This document shows, in pieces, positions 18,264-26,717 of a stretch of 64,000 bases of DNA. This DNA is from Saprospiraceae bacterium (GTDB taxonomy: Bacteria; Bacteroidota; Bacteroidia; Chitinophagales; Saprospiraceae), in the NCBI GenBank assembly GCA_013360405.1, contig JABWBR010000047.1, forward strand, positions 1 to 64,000, written 5' to 3'. The translations under genes were made by a program, and so were the position numbers. Positions within the stretch are counted from its first letter, which is position 1; each line of letters opens with the position of its first letter. The notes below the pieces were generated by a model. It did not search any database and had not been told where the DNA came from. It worked only from the letters and a program-made list of their open reading frames with translations.

Positions 18264-21128
18264 TCACCACTGCCACCGCCCCTGCCATTCCTCGATACGG
18301 CGTTTACGCTCTGCCTCTTCCCTGGCACGGGCTTTTTCCAGTTGTTCAGACCATTGGCGGCGTAAGCGCGCCAGGTTTTCATTTATAATAGCGGCATTGC
18401 GTTCGCGGGTCATCTTTTCCGTAAACATCATATCGTAAACATTCATCCACTGGTCTTCAGCGATTAAGATTTCCAGATCGGGGTTGAGCACATACACGCC
18501 ACGGTTTATGCGCAGAAATAATTTTTTATTGTAGGGGTCATCCCGGTCGATTTCGTTTTTCGAAAGTATCGAATTGAGGTATTGGCGTTTTTTTCGGTAT
18601 TCGGGCAGGATTACATCGGGGAATTTTTCGCAGATTTCCATGACATTGTCCATCGTAAAACCGTGGTCTTCGAGCTCTTTTTTCTTCATCAATATCAGGT
18701 TATGGGTGACGATGAAGTTGTGCAGCAGGAAAAATTCGGCGCTACGCGCGCTGATTTTGACCAAATGATTGTCGACTTTCACCTTCACCGAATCGGGTTT
18801 CAATTTGGGATAAAGCGAAGACAAGCGGTTTTTCAGAAACTTATCATTGGTATGGGCTTGTTGCAGGGCCATCACAAACGGGCTGATGCCGAGATTGTCG
18901 GTAACCTCTAATTTAGCGCCTTGCTCCAGCAGGAAATCGGTGACTTTACCGGCGCCCGTTTTGATGGCGGCGAGCAGGGGCGTCATATTGAATTCATCAC
19001 GATAGTCCAGTCCGTATTTTTTGATGTTTTCGGTTACCTTTTTCACGTCGTCAGCGGCATAAGGGGCATAAACGCGGCGGAAAACGCCGCCACGTTCCGC
19101 TTCGGGCCGGTCGGCACGGCGATATTTGAGCTCTGAGAGCCTTCTAATGACATCATTGTCGTTATAGATGAGCGCGAACTCGAAAAGCCTGTCTTTAGCT
19201 TTTTTATTAAAAATATCGGGATTCAGCGCTTCGACTTTGAGGTTTTTCAATTCTTCCCAGGTGATGGGCGTCCATGGTGTTTTTTTATTGCCGAGGATGT
19301 TTTGGCGGATGAGATCAGCTTGTTCTGTTTTGCCTTGTAATTCGAGGCGGCGGGCCTCGCGTTGCCATTCGTCGAGCGAAGACTTTTGCTCTGCCATGTC
19401 TATGTTCTGACGCGGTACAGCCAGTCCAAGAAGTTCGAGCAGCGGGTGTTTGTGGGTGCTCTCTACTACGTACAAATTGCGCACGGCGCGCGTCATGGCC
19501 ACGTAGAAAGAATTGATATAAAACTTATAAGCGTCGAGGGATTTGTCGGTTTTGTCTTTGGCGCGGGCATAGCGCAGATCTTCCGTTTCCAGGTCGGGCC
19601 GGGTTACGCCGTTGCTGATTTCGAGGAATTCGCGGGATTTGTTGGCGATAAAATTGAGCAGGATGATATTTTCGTATTCCAGCCCTTTGGCCTCCTGCAC
19701 GGAAAAAAGCAGTGGCGTCTGAAAAATTTTCCGCGCTTCGGCCTTGTCCTCGTTGGTCATCACCACCACGGCGAACTGCGCAGAATTGCGCGTTTTTTGG
19801 TTTAGTTCCTGTTTGATTTTGGCGTTGTCGGGTAGGCAGACCACTTCGCCGGGTTTGTTAGAGATGGGGGTGACCAGATAGGTGCTTTCGCGATCGATAG
19901 AGCCGAATCGGGCATTTTTAACTTTGAGCAGCCGGTTGGCAATGTCCGTCACCTGGGGTGAATTGCGGTAATTGGTGCGAAGGATGTGCAGCTTATTGTC
20001 GAGATTTTCATGGGTATAAAATAGCGTCTTCACATTTGCCCAGGAAAAAAAATTGGGATGCACGATCTGGTTAGAGTCGCCGCACAAGACGAATTGCCCG
20101 GGCGTTTTCAGCGATTTGAGAATCAGGAAGAGTTGGGCGTTGGTCAGATCCTGCACCTCGTCTACGATAATAAAATCGTATTTCGGATGGCACAAAGTCT
20201 GCCAGCGATGGGCAATCATGCTCAAGTCGAAATAGGTATTTTCCGCGAGAAATTTCAGGTATTTTTCGAACAAATCGTACACCTGTTCGCGTTCATCGGC
20301 AAGAAAAACCGATTGGCGCACGCCCAGGGCCAGGTAATCTTCCCGGGGGAGGTATTCCTTTTCGACGTTAGAGCCCGTCAACACGCCCTTGAATTCTTCA
20401 TAGAGTTTGTAGCTATCCCTGATTTTTACCGTATTGCGGTGCCGGGCAAACCAGGCGTCGAAAGCGCGAAAGGTGAGTTCGCGCCCTGAGGGGATTTGCA
20501 GCGTTTCGACGTATTCCTTAAAAGAGAGAAATTCGATTTCCTGCGCCTCGTTGCGGTATTGGAAAGAATAATACAGGTTGGCGGAGTTTTCTACTAAATA
20601 AGGCGACAGGGTGACGTACAAAATATTCCCGCGCAGGGTTTTTATTTTTTCCAGGGTGAGGGCTGTTTTACCGCTGCCTGCCGACCCGATAACGATGAGA
20701 GGCGTGGGAAGCTGGAATACCTCCCGCTGGTCGTCGTCGAAAGAAATCACCTTGTCGAGCAAGTGAAAATGCGTCGAACGAGGGTTGACATAAGGCATAG
20801 CGACCACATCCTCTTCAGATACCTGTTCGGGTTGGGCCAGCGGCGCAATTTTCGATTCGTCAATTTCAGCGCCGTTCAAAAAGCGCGAATCGCGGTAATT
20901 GTGGTGCAAAATGACCTCCAACAGCAAGAGGTATGTGCGGCCCCCATAACGGGCGAATTTAAAAAGCAGGCGGTTCTCCTCGTCCAACTTGGCGCGGTAA
21001 TAGCCAGTATTACTCATCTTCTTGACATCGGCGCCCGAAAAGTTGCCGCTTTTGAGGTACTCGACTACTTTATTGAAATTTTTCCTGACTTTGGAGGAGT
21101 CCAGGTCGGAATAGTACAATATTTCCAT
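18264..21128 (-). CDS. SF1 (UvrD/Rep-type) helicase with toxin-like N-terminus and ankyrin repeats
   Basis: Starting at ATG 21128 (MEILYYSDLD) gives 954 residues. Residues ~1-80 resemble a RelE/ParE-like fold (NFNKVVEYLKSG...YYRAKLDEENRLLFKF). Helicase motifs follow in order: GSAGSGKT (148-155), IIVDEVQDLTNAQ, CGDSNQIVHP, LRTNYRNS, QEAKGLEYEN and YVAMTRAVRN. Residues ~709-765 form two ankyrin-like repeats (NMTPLLAAIKTGAGKVTDFL). The C-terminus is a charged coiled coil. ATG 21128 is preferred over 21197 because a perfect -7 box lies between them. The architecture suggests a regulatory or defence-type helicase; substrate unknown. Confidence 0.88.
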   Translation of the reverse strand: MEILYYSDLDSSKVRKNFNKVVEYLKSGNFSGADVKKMSNTGYYRAKLDEENRLLFKFARYGGRTYLLLLEVILHHNYRDSRFLNGAEIDESKIAPLAQPEQVSEEDVVAMPYVNPRSTHFHLLDKVISFDDDQREVFQLPTPLIVIGSAGSGKTALTLEKIKTLRGNILYVTLSPYLVENSANLYYSFQYRNEAQEIEFLSFKEYVETLQIPSGRELTFRAFDAWFARHRNTVKIRDSYKLYEEFKGVLTGSNVEKEYLPREDYLALGVRQSVFLADEREQVYDLFEKYLKFLAENTYFDLSMIAHRWQTLCHPKYDFIIVDEVQDLTNAQLFLILKSLKTPGQFVLCGDSNQIVHPNFFSWANVKTLFYTHENLDNKLHILRTNYRNSPQVTDIANRLLKVKNARFGSIDRESTYLVTPISNKPGEVVCLPDNAKIKQELNQKTRNSAQFAVVVMTNEDKAEARKIFQTPLLFSVQEAKGLEYENIILLNFIANKSREFLEISNGVTRPDLETEDLRYARAKDKTDKSLDAYKFYINSFYVAMTRAVRNLYVVESTHKHPLLELLGLAVPRQNIDMAEQKSSLDEWQREARRLELQGKTEQADLIRQNILGNKKTPWTPITWEELKNLKVEALNPDIFNKKAKDRLFEFALIYNDNDVIRRLSELKYRRADRPEAERGGVFRRVYAPYAADDVKKVTENIKKYGLDYRDEFNMTPLLAAIKTGAGKVTDFLLEQGAKLEVTDNLGISPFVMALQQAHTNDKFLKNRLSSLYPKLKPDSVKVKVDNHLVKISARSAEFFLLHNFIVTHNLILMKKKELEDHGFTMDNVMEICEKFPDVILPEYRKKRQYLNSILSKNEIDRDDPYNKKLFLRINRGVYVLNPDLEILIAEDQWMNVYDMMFTEKMTRERNAAIINENLARLRRQWSEQLEKARAREEAERKRRIEEWQGRWQW

Positions 21129-21150
21129 AATGTAGGGTTCGCTAATACGG

Positions 21151-21158
21151 CAAATATA
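21151..21158 (-). promoter_or_regulatory. -7 element of the helicase gene
   Basis: TATATTTG on the minus strand is an exact TAnnTTTG match 22 bp before the ATG at 21128. It excludes the longer reading frame from 21197. Confidence 0.55.
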
Positions 21159-21207
21159 AGGGTGAAACGGCAAGTATAATCTTTTTTTATTCCCCAATAT
21201 GTAGCAA

Positions 21208-21347
21208 TAAACTGTACGCCCTCAAATCAGGGTCATAACTTTTCTGTCATGGTAACAGTTTGTGCGGGGTCGAATCCATCCATCCCGCACGCTGTCAAGT
21301 TAAAAGCTTGCGGGATAGATTTTCAGGTTGTACGGCGCACAGTTTAC
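21208..21347. repeat. MITE-like element with imperfect terminal inverted repeats
   Basis: The ends read AAACTGTACGCCCTCAAATC and, on the other strand, AAACTGTGCGCCGTACAACC. The left half (GTCATAACTTTTC) resembles the element upstream of the sigma-factor gene. It occupies the gap between the helicase and the CHAT protease gene. Confidence 0.5.
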
Positions 21348-21357
21348 TCAATCATCC

Positions 21358-24186
21358 TTAATTCAACAGCACAAAACCGGCCCAGTAATAAGGTTTATTA
21401 TACCTCTTCTTCATGTCCTTTTGGGCTAATTGGAACGCCTTTTCCATTGGTTCCCCTTTTTGTAGCCAGTAGGCGTAAAAAATTGCCATAAACTCCCGGG
21501 TGTGAAAGTCGGATATTTGCCAAAGACTCATCAGGATATAATTGGCGCCCGCTATTTTAAAGGCGCGTTGGAGGCCGTAGACGCCTTCATTGCCTACCGC
21601 ATCGCCCAGTGCGGTCTCACAAGCGGAAAGTACCACCAGTTCGGTTTCACCTAGGTTGATTTGGCTTACTTCATAGGCCGTCAGGATGCCGTCGGCTTTA
21701 TCGGGGTTAACTGGTTTGCCATTGAGCCAGGCGTAGTTGCCGCCGGCCATAATTAGCCCCGAACGCAGCATAGGGTCGTCTTGTAAGCGAAGGCGGTCCT
21801 CGCCGGCGAATCCGGTAGTATGGATAGCAACTGGCGATGCATCGGGAAAAAAGAAACCATGTGTAGCGACATGAAGGATTCGTGGAGACGGAATTTTACT
21901 GCCAATTTCCATAAGCGCATCTTCGCTGGCCTGTAGTTGACGATATAGCTGGGGATGTATACCTTTATTTTGGCAGATTGCAGCTGCGCTGTCAATTTCC
22001 ATATCGCTGTAAATCAACGGCGGCCATGCTTTATTTTCAGGTGTAAAATATCCGGGTTTGAACGTGTTTTTGACTGGTTTGCTCACATTTTCTTCAGGAG
22101 TTATGTTGGGGTCAAACTGGATTCCGCCAAAAAATACGGCGTTATTCGTTGCATATTCACGAGAGTCGTTTTCTGTCAAACGGCGGGTGCTATACAACAT
22201 AACCAGCTCGTATTTTTCAGCTAACAATTGCCGTTTCGTCGGCGCCACGGCGGCCAGGTTTATGCGGTGTAAGAGTCCGGAAGGCGAATAATAAATTTTC
22301 TTCACGCCTGTCAGATGCCTTTCCAGGGGCTCCCAAATAGTTAGGTAAAGGATCGTACTACCCTTACTTTCACGGAAATAAAAATTATCAATAGCAAGGG
22401 AATCTCCGGGTTGCTCGGGCATTAAGCGTTCCAGTTGCCTGGCTTCGAATAAAGGAACGAATACGGGCGTTTTGGAACCGGCATGAAGTATTAATGCGGC
22501 ATAATAAATACTATCGGTTGGCGTACCCCGGCGGTCGTAATAGCGATAATGTATAAATTCAATAGCTGTTTCGCCGGGCTGTAGGCGACCCTGGATATCT
22601 TGCCAGGTGAATTGGGGTAATGTAAGTTTATCCTTACCTATTACCTGGATGATTTCTTTTTCCTGGAGATTGATGTTTTTTTCGATTAGATCAATACCTG
22701 CGGGGTCGTAATCGAGCGACATACTCGCTTCATGCAATAATCGGCGATCCGCCTGGTATTTCGAATACTTCTGTTTAATATCTACCATTGGGTTTGCAAG
22801 CGCTTCGTTTTTCCAGCTAATCGATTTACTGAGTAAAAAACCTTTATAAAATATTGTTTGGTCATAAGCGTTTTCAGCAAATCCGGAAAAGCTGTACTTC
22901 ATATCGCGCATCGCTGAATAATAATTATCGGCTCTTTTCTCAAAGAGGGCTATATGATCTTTTAACTGTTTTTCAGCAAGGTAAGTGGCAGCGTCGCCCA
23001 GATAGACGCGATCGGATTGGGAGGCTACCGTAAAATGATTCGCTACCTGATCCTGGCGTTTCATAATGCGGTTAGCGATGGCCCGATTGTAAAGCGCGAA
23101 GATATAATCGGCGTGATCTTTTTTGAGAGAGGTTTTGTATATATCAATAGCGGTCAGGCACAAAGAATCTGCTCGATTATTGTCACTGATCCTGGCGCAA
23201 AACAACCCAAAATTCGAGAGCGATAAAGCATAATTTGGGTTGGCTTCGCCAAAAATTTCTTTTTTTATTTGTAAGGCTTGCTCATATTTTGTTTTTGCCG
23301 CATCCGGCTCGTTTCTTTTTTCATGTAATGCGGCATGGTTGTGTAAGTTTTGGGAATAGTAGACCGGATTGTTCAATTCAAGGAACAATTCGCCTGCCCT
23401 TTGATAAATCAGTGCTGCTTTGTTCCAACTGGCGGTATCCTCCTTTTCGGTAAACACATTTCCATAATTATCCAGGGCAATGGCATAACCTTGCGTATTA
23501 ATCGCTCCGGCTTGTTCGTATGCGTCCAGGCATTGTTTTAACATCGCTTCGGCGTTTTTCAAATCGCCGATATTGGCGTAATAGATCGCCAGGTTATTTA
23601 GAACGGGTAAATAATACCGTTGGTGTTTTTCTGGGCTTTGCTGAACAAGTTCCAATGCTTTCAGATACAATGATTCTACATTTTCGTAATTTCCCAATTG
23701 CCACGAAGCTGCTGCTTGATTTATCAGTAGTACAATCATAATGGAAGTATCCACAGGGATATTTTTCATTATACTTTGGGCCTGCATACATTTTGCTAAG
23801 GCATCCTCATAGTTACATAGGACAATTTGAATGGATGAAAGATTACCCAGAATAGCGGCATATTCAGGATGTTGATCGCCCTGTATTTTTTCTCTGATTT
23901 TAAGTGCGGAAAGAAAAAAATCATAGGCATCGAAATATTGACCCATATAAAAAAGAGCCACGCCTTTATTTTTCATAGCAACGGCATAGAATAGTGATTC
24001 CTTTCCTTCTTTTTTTAGAATTAACGCTTCAGCTTGTTCATTGTAGTCCAGGCCTTTTTCAAAATCGCCTTTATTGAATAGATCGGCGACAAGTTTTAGT
24101 AAACTGTCAATTTGACTGTCATCTTGTTGGCAGAATACAAAAAAAGGAGCGATTGCGAAAATCGCTATAAGCAAAAATCGATACAT
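21358..24186 (-). CDS. Exported TPR-CHAT caspase-like protease
   Basis: A 942-residue protein with an N-terminal signal peptide (hydrophobic core, cleavage near FVFCQ), a TPR array over residues ~30-400 and a C-terminal CHAT domain. The catalytic dyad is visible: His776 in VATHGFFFPDA and Cys856 in VVLSACETALGD. CHAT proteases are clan CD cysteine peptidases activated through their TPR sensors. It is divergent from an ECF sigma factor and its coupled membrane partner. A CHAT protease that cleaves a regulator to release a sigma factor has precedent in type III-E CRISPR loci, but no CRISPR component is present and the signal peptide implies periplasmic action. Substrate unknown. Confidence 0.9.
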   Translation of the reverse strand: MYRFLLIAIFAIAPFFVFCQQDDSQIDSLLKLVADLFNKGDFEKGLDYNEQAEALILKKEGKESLFYAVAMKNKGVALFYMGQYFDAYDFFLSALKIREKIQGDQHPEYAAILGNLSSIQIVLCNYEDALAKCMQAQSIMKNIPVDTSIMIVLLINQAAASWQLGNYENVESLYLKALELVQQSPEKHQRYYLPVLNNLAIYYANIGDLKNAEAMLKQCLDAYEQAGAINTQGYAIALDNYGNVFTEKEDTASWNKAALIYQRAGELFLELNNPVYYSQNLHNHAALHEKRNEPDAAKTKYEQALQIKKEIFGEANPNYALSLSNFGLFCARISDNNRADSLCLTAIDIYKTSLKKDHADYIFALYNRAIANRIMKRQDQVANHFTVASQSDRVYLGDAATYLAEKQLKDHIALFEKRADNYYSAMRDMKYSFSGFAENAYDQTIFYKGFLLSKSISWKNEALANPMVDIKQKYSKYQADRRLLHEASMSLDYDPAGIDLIEKNINLQEKEIIQVIGKDKLTLPQFTWQDIQGRLQPGETAIEFIHYRYYDRRGTPTDSIYYAALILHAGSKTPVFVPLFEARQLERLMPEQPGDSLAIDNFYFRESKGSTILYLTIWEPLERHLTGVKKIYYSPSGLLHRINLAAVAPTKRQLLAEKYELVMLYSTRRLTENDSREYATNNAVFFGGIQFDPNITPEENVSKPVKNTFKPGYFTPENKAWPPLIYSDMEIDSAAAICQNKGIHPQLYRQLQASEDALMEIGSKIPSPRILHVATHGFFFPDASPVAIHTTGFAGEDRLRLQDDPMLRSGLIMAGGNYAWLNGKPVNPDKADGILTAYEVSQINLGETELVVLSACETALGDAVGNEGVYGLQRAFKIAGANYILMSLWQISDFHTREFMAIFYAYWLQKGEPMEKAFQLAQKDMKKRYNKPYYWAGFVLLN

Positions 24187-24275
24187 GATTAATAGTTTTA
24201 ATATTAAAGGATTAATAAAATATCCAACCTTTTTCTGTTGGGATTAAAGTAGAAGAGTTGCTATCATACAATCTC

Positions 24276-24283
24276 CAAAATTA
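24276..24283 (-). promoter_or_regulatory. -7 element of the CHAT protease gene
   Basis: TAATTTTG on the minus strand is an exact TAnnTTTG match, about 90 bp before the ATG at 24186, implying a leader of roughly 80 nt. Confidence 0.45.
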
Positions 24284-24328
24284 GCAATAATTCGCAGATT
24301 ATAAGGAAACAAGGGCGTCCCAAGTGAC

Positions 24329-24344
24329 TACGTAAAATTACGTA
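24329..24344. promoter_or_regulatory. 16-bp palindrome TACGTAAAATTACGTA
   Basis: A near-perfect inverted repeat of TACGTAA. A copy differing at one position lies at 28163-28178. It is located about 50 bp upstream of the CHAT -7 element, a plausible regulator-binding position. Confidence 0.5.
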
Positions 24345-24440
24345 CTCATCCGGTTTGCTTTGCAGCAACTGCTTTTGCATATTTGTAACATAAGCGGGCG
24401 AAACGCTCAAAACTTATGGCTTTCGAAAAAGGATAGAGGT

Positions 24441-24547
24441 ATACTGCACACCGTCAAGTTATAGTCATAACTTTTCCGGCTTTGCGCCCCGCTTTGGGCG
24501 GGGTCGCCCCCGAGCTTAGGTCATGCCAAAAACTTGGCGGTGCGAGC
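24441..24547 (+). repeat. Dispersed palindromic element, copy A
   Basis: A ~107-bp element with a GC hairpin (GCCCCGCTTTGGGCGGGG) followed by GAGCTTAGGTCATGCC and AACTTGGCGGTGCGAG. An inverted copy lies at about 26184-26288, beyond the anti-sigma gene, and a degenerate one at 34390-34505. Confidence 0.75.
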
Positions 24548-24557
24548 TATAAATATC

Positions 24558-24565
24558 TATTTTTG
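24558..24565 (+). promoter_or_regulatory. -7 element of the sigma-factor gene
   Basis: TATTTTTG, an exact TAnnTTTG match, 20 bp before the ATG at 24586 and directly after the dispersed repeat. Confidence 0.5.
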
Positions 24566-24585
24566 CATGACAGTAAACATCGCCA

Positions 24586-25188
24586 ATGAACCGGAAAGTC
24601 ACGCTAGCAGACCAGGAAATTTTGCAAATGCTTAAGGACAAGGAAAGAGATCAAGCCTGGAAGTACATATTTGATAAGTGGCGTGGGCTCTGGACGAGCT
24701 ACATTGTCCAGCATGGCGGTAATACCGATCAGGCGGATACAGCGTTGGCGGATGTATGGTACCCTTTTGAGCGAAAAGTGTTATCTCAGAATTTTAAATT
24801 AGAGTACAGCCTGAAAGCATACCTCAATACCTGCGTAAGACGCCAATGGATACGCAACATGAAAAAAGAAAACATGCCGGCTATCGAATTCAAAGCGGAA
24901 GAACATGGCTTGGAGGCCTTTGCCGACGAATTATTGCGCGATGTGCTAAACGAAGAACTAAAAACAGTGCTTGATAAATTATTGTTGGAGGTATTGGGAG
25001 AAAGTTGCCGAAAAATCCTGACCTCGTTTTATTCCGGTTATAGCATGGAGGAGATTGCGCAAGAATACGAATTAGGGAACGAGGATAATGCAAAGAATCA
25101 GAAACATAGATGCAGCAATAAGCTGCGGGACCACCTTAAAAATAATCCTCAGATATACCAAATACTAAAAAGACTCTACTATGACTGA
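24586..25188 (+). CDS. ECF-type RNA polymerase sigma-70 factor
   Basis: A 200-residue sigma factor with a sigma-2-like region (residues ~20-95, including LADVWYPFERKV and KAYLNTCVRRQWIRN) and a sigma-4 helix-turn-helix (ILTSFYSGYSMEEIAQEYEL). It overlaps the next gene by 8 bp, indicating translational coupling to its presumed anti-sigma partner. It is transcribed divergently from a TPR-CHAT protease. The similar layout of sigma, membrane partner and CHAT-TPR protein suggests one signalling unit; the target promoters are unknown. Confidence 0.88.
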   Translation: MNRKVTLADQEILQMLKDKERDQAWKYIFDKWRGLWTSYIVQHGGNTDQADTALADVWYPFERKVLSQNFKLEYSLKAYLNTCVRRQWIRNMKKENMPAIEFKAEEHGLEAFADELLRDVLNEELKTVLDKLLLEVLGESCRKILTSFYSGYSMEEIAQEYELGNEDNAKNQKHRCSNKLRDHLKNNPQIYQILKRLYYD

Positions 25189-26161
25189 GCAAGAATTGCA
25201 TGAAAAAATCATAGCTTATCTGGAGGGGCGACTGTCGCCGGAAGCGGCAGATGAGTTTCGGCTCCAGATCGAAGCCGATGAGGCTTTGGCCGGGGAAGTG
25301 GAATTACATCGGCTGCTCCAGCCGGTGGGCCAACGACTGGTTGCCCTCGATATGAAGGCGAAATTCGACAGTTGGCAAAAAGAAGCTGAGCACCCCGGCT
25401 TTGTAAGGCGCAACCTGTTTTGGCTATTGGCAATCGGTTTGCTTTCGGCAGGTTTATTGGGTACCTGGTTTTGGTACTCGGGGCAACTTTCGAAAGCGCG
25501 CGCGGATAACGAGCGGCTGAATACTAATCTGCAAGATACCAGGCTTAAAAACCAGGTGTTTCAGTCAGAAGTAGAGCGATTGCAGAAAAGGATAGCCGAT
25601 TCTACCTGGCAAGGTCGACTGCCTGTCCCGGTAAAACCGGAAAAAGAACAAAAAGAGACTAAAATTTCTCCCGCCCCTGTCGCCGATATCACGCAACCTT
25701 ATAAGCAATTGGCCCAAAGCGAATTGACCCCGATGATCACAAGAACTCGCTCTACCGTTCGGGGAGTTAAACGAAGCGGCTCAACGGCTGAAGGCCTGCT
25801 GGCAAAAGCCGATACCGCTATTGAAAATCGCTTGTACCGACGCGCCGAAAAATTGTTGCTGGGAATAGCCGTCACCGACCCCCAATACCCTCGGGCATTG
25901 GAAATGCTGGCCTATACCTACATGATGCAGGAGAATTATGCCGCCGCCGTTAGCACCTACCAAACGTACATTCCATACAAGGCGGATAGCGACGAAACAA
26001 ACTGGCATTTGTGTCTCTATTACCTGGCTGATTATCCTGTTTTCCGGTCGGAATTCCAGCAACTCCTGCAAACAATTTTAGCCGATACCGAACATTTTTA
26101 TCACGATCGCGCAAAATCCCTTCGCAAAAAGCTGGCCGAAACCGGTGTCTGGCCGGAATAA
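25181..26161 (+). CDS. Membrane anti-sigma-like protein with periplasmic TPRs
   Basis: A 326-residue protein. The N-terminal ~75 residues (HEKIIAYLEGRLSPEAADEF) resemble anti-sigma/zinc-finger-like cytoplasmic segments, although the Cys/His zinc ligands are absent. One transmembrane helix spans ~79-99, followed by a coiled coil (~100-145), a basic linker and C-terminal TPR-like repeats (~195-270, with AEKLLLGIAVTDPQYPRALEMLAYTY). It overlaps the sigma gene by 8 bp. Topology fits a one-pass anti-sigma factor that senses the periplasm with its TPRs; this is inference. Confidence 0.8.
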   Translation: MTEQELHEKIIAYLEGRLSPEAADEFRLQIEADEALAGEVELHRLLQPVGQRLVALDMKAKFDSWQKEAEHPGFVRRNLFWLLAIGLLSAGLLGTWFWYSGQLSKARADNERLNTNLQDTRLKNQVFQSEVERLQKRIADSTWQGRLPVPVKPEKEQKETKISPAPVADITQPYKQLAQSELTPMITRTRSTVRGVKRSGSTAEGLLAKADTAIENRLYRRAEKLLLGIAVTDPQYPRALEMLAYTYMMQENYAAAVSTYQTYIPYKADSDETNWHLCLYYLADYPVFRSEFQQLLQTILADTEHFYHDRAKSLRKKLAETGVWPE

Positions 26162-26183
26162 AACGCCGAAAAAAAATAAATAC

Positions 26184-26288
26184 TTCGCGCCGCCAGGTTT
26201 TGGGCATGACCTAAGCTCGGGTGCGACCCCGCCAAAAGCGGGGGCAAAGCCGAAAACCATGCGCGTGATTTGACGGCGCGCGGTATAA
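26184..26288 (-). repeat. Dispersed palindromic element, copy B (inverted)
   Basis: Read on the minus strand it matches copy A over about 100 bp: GGCTTTG, a C/G hairpin, then GAGCTTAGGTCATGCC, AAAACCTGGCGG. With copy A it brackets the sigma/anti-sigma pair in inverted orientation. The rest of the gap 26162-26500 shows no other clear feature. Confidence 0.75.
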
Positions 26289-26500
26289 TTTGATAGGTGC
26301 GTTGAAAAAAAAAGCTCCCTTTAGGATACCTTTTGTCACGGGCTCTCCTCTATATAATCAAATCGACATTTTTCCTTCTGAGGCGCTTCTGACGTAGCAC
26401 AACGGGGTCAGACTCTATTGCTATGGGCTGTCTTGCCGGCAAAGGCGGCCATGGGAAAATACGGCTTGGACTGATTTTCTCATTCAAAATTATTGCAACC

Positions 26501-26671
26501 ATGAAGTACAATGATTGGAGTGCGCCGCGATTGGATCGCGCCGTACAAGGGCAGCGCTGTGCCCCGCAATTTGCCGTCTCTACACAGCAAGGAGAGCAAC
26601 AAGGAACCGCCACCGACCTTATTGAATTGATCGTCGGGGCATTAATCGGAGCCGTCGATATCATCGGATAA
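26501..26671 (+). CDS. Orphan 56-residue peptide
   Basis: ATG 26501 opens a 56-residue frame (MKYNDWSAPRLDRAV...) with a polar Gln-rich middle and a hydrophobic Gly-containing end (TDLIELIVGALIGAVDIIG). A perfect-stem terminator follows 15 bp after the stop, which supports a real transcription unit. An in-frame upstream ATG at 26423 would add 26 residues of lower plausibility. No family is recognised. It lies downstream of the sigma/anti-sigma pair; a substrate, signal or secreted peptide role is possible but unproven. Confidence 0.5.
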   Translation: MKYNDWSAPRLDRAVQGQRCAPQFAVSTQQGEQQGTATDLIELIVGALIGAVDIIG

Positions 26672-26685
26672 GCGCCGATTCACAA

Positions 26686-26712
26686 GGGGGTGTCATGGGC
26701 TACGACACCCCC
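26686..26712 (+). terminator. Intrinsic terminator after the orphan peptide
   Basis: GGGGGTGTC and GACACCCCC form a perfect 9-bp stem around a 9-nt loop, followed by TTCATTTATAACTTTTT. It separates the peptide gene from the convergent gene ending at 26718. Confidence 0.8.
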
Positions 26713-26717
26713 TTCAT

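Larger units (their letters stand above)
24187..24585. other. Divergent control region between the CHAT and sigma-factor genes
   Basis: This 399-bp gap holds a -7 box for the CHAT gene (24276-24283), a 16-bp palindrome (24329-24344), a dispersed repeat copy (24441-24547) and a -7 box for the sigma gene (24558-24565). No open frame of note was seen. Confidence 0.6.

Noticed and set aside
21358-26161. Type III-E CRISPR (Craspase-like) locus
   Set aside because: The CHAT-TPR protein has a signal peptide and no Cas7-11-like gene, array or other cas gene is nearby.
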